From Sorangium cellulosum (GTDB lineage Bacteria; Myxococcota_A; Polyangia; Polyangiales; Polyangiaceae), in NCBI RefSeq assembly GCF_004135735.1, contig NZ_CP012670.1, positions 868,001 through 932,000 of the forward strand: a DNA stretch of 64,000 bases, given 5' to 3'. Under the pieces are notes generated by a model. The model did not search any database, was not told where the DNA came from, and saw nothing but the letters and a program-made list of their open reading frames with translations. This document shows, piece by piece, positions 62,409 to 64,000 of this stretch. Position 1 is the first letter of the stretch. Each line of letters starts with the position of its first letter. Made by a program: the position numbers and the translations under genes.

Positions 62409-63104
62409 TCAGGTCCGCTCGCTCGGCGGCGGTCGATCGATATCGCTCGCCCTGAGCTCGCCCCGGAGCCGCCGCCGGAGCTGCTCGTCGAGCCGCTGGG
62501 CGTACTTCTCGTGCACGCCGAGCTCCGCGGCGACCTTGGCCCACGAGAGATCGCGCCAGTACCGGAGCTCGATGAGGCGCGCCTCCTGCGCGTCGAGGCC
62601 GCGGAGCGCCTTCCCGAGCGCCTCGAACGCCTGGGTGCGCGCCACGGCGTCCTCGGGGTGCGCCCGGAGGTGCTCGCCGGTCTCCGCGACGAAGCGCGCG
62701 AAGACGACCGCGCGGCACCGGTCCTTGAGCTGGCTCAAGGCGTCGGCGTCGTCATCGCCGAACAGATCGCTCGTGTCGCGCATCGATTCGGCGGCGTCGA
62801 GCGCGGCCTCGAGGCCGGCGCGCCGGAGCGACGATTCGCGGGTCAAGAGCCTCATGACCGCGCCGGCCACCCGCTTCCATGCATACACGCCGAAGGGGAC
62901 GCCGCGCGTCGCGTCGTAGCCGGGGCAGGCCTCGAGGAGCGCCTGATAGGCTGTCTGCTCGCAGTCCTCGAGGCCCTGGCGCGTCCGCACGCCGTAGACG
63001 CGCGCGGTCGTCCGGGCGACGTGGCGGGCCATGGGCAGCGCCTCCAGCACGCGCTCCTGATCGGGGTGAGGGGGAGACGGAGGACGGCCGCGTGTCACCG
63101 CCAC
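62409..63104 (-). CDS. Sigma-70 family RNA polymerase sigma factor
   Basis: 231 aa from a GTG at 63104. Region 2 (LPMARHVARTTARVYGVRTRQGLEDCEQTAYQALLEACPGYDATRGVPFGVYAWKRVAGAVMRLL) matches FliA/SigB-type core-binding and -10 recognition, and region 4 (ALRGLDAQEARLIELRYWRDLSWAKVAAELGVHEKYAQRLDEQLRRRLR) has the final helix-turn-helix. The spacer between them (ESMRDTSDLFGDDDADALSQLK) replaces most of region 3. It should direct RNA polymerase to a specialised promoter set. The start overlaps the end of the small upstream gene by ten bases. Confidence 0.88.
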   Translation of the reverse strand: MAVTRGRPPSPPHPDQERVLEALPMARHVARTTARVYGVRTRQGLEDCEQTAYQALLEACPGYDATRGVPFGVYAWKRVAGAVMRLLTRESSLRRAGLEAALDAAESMRDTSDLFGDDDADALSQLKDRCRAVVFARFVAETGEHLRAHPEDAVARTQAFEALGKALRGLDAQEARLIELRYWRDLSWAKVAAELGVHEKYAQRLDEQLRRRLRGELRASDIDRPPPSERT

Positions 63105-63439
63105 CCGCCGAAGGTCCCGTCGCCGGGCTCCGCGGCCCTGTCGTCCGCGGCCCTGTCGTCCGCGGCCGCGCTCTCCGCGGCTGTGTCGTCCGAGCCCTCA
63201 CGGGCGACCACGCCGCTGTCGGACAGGAGGGGAGGTCTGGCCCGCAAGCGATCGTGGAGCGGCGCCGCCGCCGGATGCGTCGTGACGAAGATCGTGAGGA
63301 GCCTGCGGTAGTCGTCGATCTCGTCCGGGGAGAGCGCCCCGAGGTACGGGCCGAGCGCGTCGTCGAGGCAGGCCGAGAGGAGGGGATCCGCGTCGCCCGT
63401 CGTGTCCAGGTCGTCGTGCTCGGGAGCGTCGTGCGTCAT
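63095..63439 (-). CDS. Small acidic protein coupled to the sigma factor
   Basis: 114 aa from the ATG at 63439 (GAGG 6 bases upstream); the frame runs upstream to 63499 without support. The body (DPLLSACLDDALGPYLGALSPDEIDDYRRLLTIFVTTHPAAAPLHDRLRAR) is helical and acidic, and the tail repeats DDRAADDRAAEP. It has no signal or membrane helix. Because its stop overlaps the sigma factor start, it could be an anti-sigma or regulator of that factor, or simply an accessory; no family is recognised. Confidence 0.6.
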   Translation of the reverse strand: MTHDAPEHDDLDTTGDADPLLSACLDDALGPYLGALSPDEIDDYRRLLTIFVTTHPAAAPLHDRLRARPPLLSDSGVVAREGSDDTAAESAAADDRAADDRAAEPGDGTFGGWR

Positions 63440-63724
63440 GGTGACCTCGCGCAGGGGAGCTCGCGTGCGCTGCGGCGCCCCATCCTCTCTGAAATTCACC
63501 GCCGGCGGGCCGGTTCGGACAGAGAAAGCGACGCGCCAGGATCGTTTGCCACGCCACCCGGAGGCGCGGTGGCGAAGGGCGCGGGCGGGGGGCGTGCGCC
63601 CGATCCCTTCATGGCAGGCAAGTACTTGAATCGAGGTCGCTTTTCAAGGATCGACATCGCCGGTTCACTTTCTGTGTCCGAACCGGTCCCGCGCTCGTGA
63701 TTTCCATCCCAGGAGATCCCGCCG

Positions 63725-64000
63725 GTGGCACGCCGCACGTCCGACAGATCAGCACCTCTCTGCGAGAGGGGGGATGTGCTGGAGGGCACGCCGTACCGGG
63801 CGCTCCGGGGGCTCGGGGTCGGGGGGATGGGGGAGGTCGTCGAGGCGGAGCACCGCGCGCTCGGGAAGCGGGTCGTGGTGAAGCTGGTGCGCCGCGCGCT
63901 GGCGCACGATCCCCGGTTCGCCGACCGGCTTCGGGTCGAGGCGCGGGCGCTCGCGGCGGTCGCGTCGCCGCACGTGGTGGCGGTCCTCGATCTGGGGGAG
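63725..64000 (+). CDS. Ser/Thr protein kinase, N-terminal lobe (partial at window end)
   Basis: Starts at a GTG at 63725 with AGGAG nine bases upstream and runs off the right edge (92 codons). After a short N-terminus (ARRTSDRSAPLCERGDVLEG) come the P-loop LGVGGMGEVVEAEHRALGKR, the catalytic-Lys strand VVVKLVRRAL, helix C (DPRFADRLRVEARALAAV) and SPHVVAVLDLGE, the bacterial eukaryotic-like kinase pattern. The catalytic HRD and DFG motifs lie beyond the window, so activity cannot be judged. The gene is divergent from the sigma-factor operon. Confidence 0.88.
   Translation, partial: MARRTSDRSAPLCERGDVLEGTPYRALRGLGVGGMGEVVEAEHRALGKRVVVKLVRRALAHDPRFADRLRVEARALAAVASPHVVAVLDLGE

Overview
The window is uniformly very GC-rich, with strong third-position G/C bias and long antisense open frames. 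It has the gene style of a large-genome myxobacterium of the Sorangium/Polyangium type (Myxococcota, Polyangiales). Supporting signs are Ser/Thr kinases, one of them fused to a signalling ATPase and TPRs, many exported lipoproteins, AgmX/PglI-type and MJ0042/TPR envelope proteins, an RsbR-like PAS-STAS protein and a large hybrid histidine kinase. The assignment rests on gene content and composition, not on a marker gene.

Layout. 1-6.1 kb: the 5' end of a ribokinase gene (minus, leaving the window), a GNAT acetyltransferase, and a TonB-dependent receptor with a lipoprotein gene directly behind it, then another lipoprotein. 6.4-8.9 kb: a three-gene overlapping cassette (ParA-like ATPase with an apparent one-base frameshift, an unknown helical protein with a locally AT-richer stretch, and an unknown protein with an SSRFVHGS motif), the best candidate here for an uncharacterised mobile or defence module. 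9-15.1 kb: a VWA lipoprotein and a divergent kinase-ATPase-TPR regulator. 15.3-21.2 kb: a lipoprotein with NALNL repeats, a class III sirtuin, a DUF378 membrane protein, an erythromycin-esterase family protein, an isocitrate-lyase/PEP-mutase family enzyme and a RimJ/L-type acetyltransferase. 21.4-27.1 kb: RsbR-like PAS-STAS protein and a zinc-ribbon/TM/TPR protein. 27.4-39.5 kb: a membrane-anchored parvulin-like isomerase, a PHA-granule-type small protein and two overlapping giant TPR genes (1591 and 1995 aa). 39.8-45 kb: YkgJ-type Cys-cluster protein, a CrtI/RetSat-like oxidoreductase, a lipoprotein-MlaE permease-lipoprotein run and a rhomboid protease. 45-50.6 kb: cysS, a DnaJ-type co-chaperone, an AgmX-type lipoprotein and a membrane pseudokinase. 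50.6-59.1 kb: a degenerate TrpE-like protein, an HMA-thioredoxin lipoprotein, a REC-XRE regulator, tRNA-Pro(CGG), a PAS-GAF hybrid histidine kinase and etfBA. 59.1-64 kb: a long tandem-repeat spacer, an unknown protein with a Gly-Thr-Pro-Ala tail, an ATPase that looks like an in-frame fusion of an AAA half with a TOPRIM/DUF4276-like half, a sigma-70 family factor with a small acidic partner, and the start of a Ser/Thr kinase.

The strongest non-gene signal is a family of about 100-130 bp palindromic intergenic elements (four copies, near 16.5, 21.3, 39.6 and 44.1 kb). They share a conserved core, but each carries its own outer arms, which are perfectly or almost perfectly self-complementary. 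Other repeats are a 42-44 bp minisatellite (59.35-59.79 kb), a 30-bp array with hairpins (56.94-57.1 kb), a 30-bp coding repeat (34.54-34.73 kb) and a hexanucleotide array next to the tRNA gene. No CRISPR array, rRNA, transposase or phage structural gene is seen.
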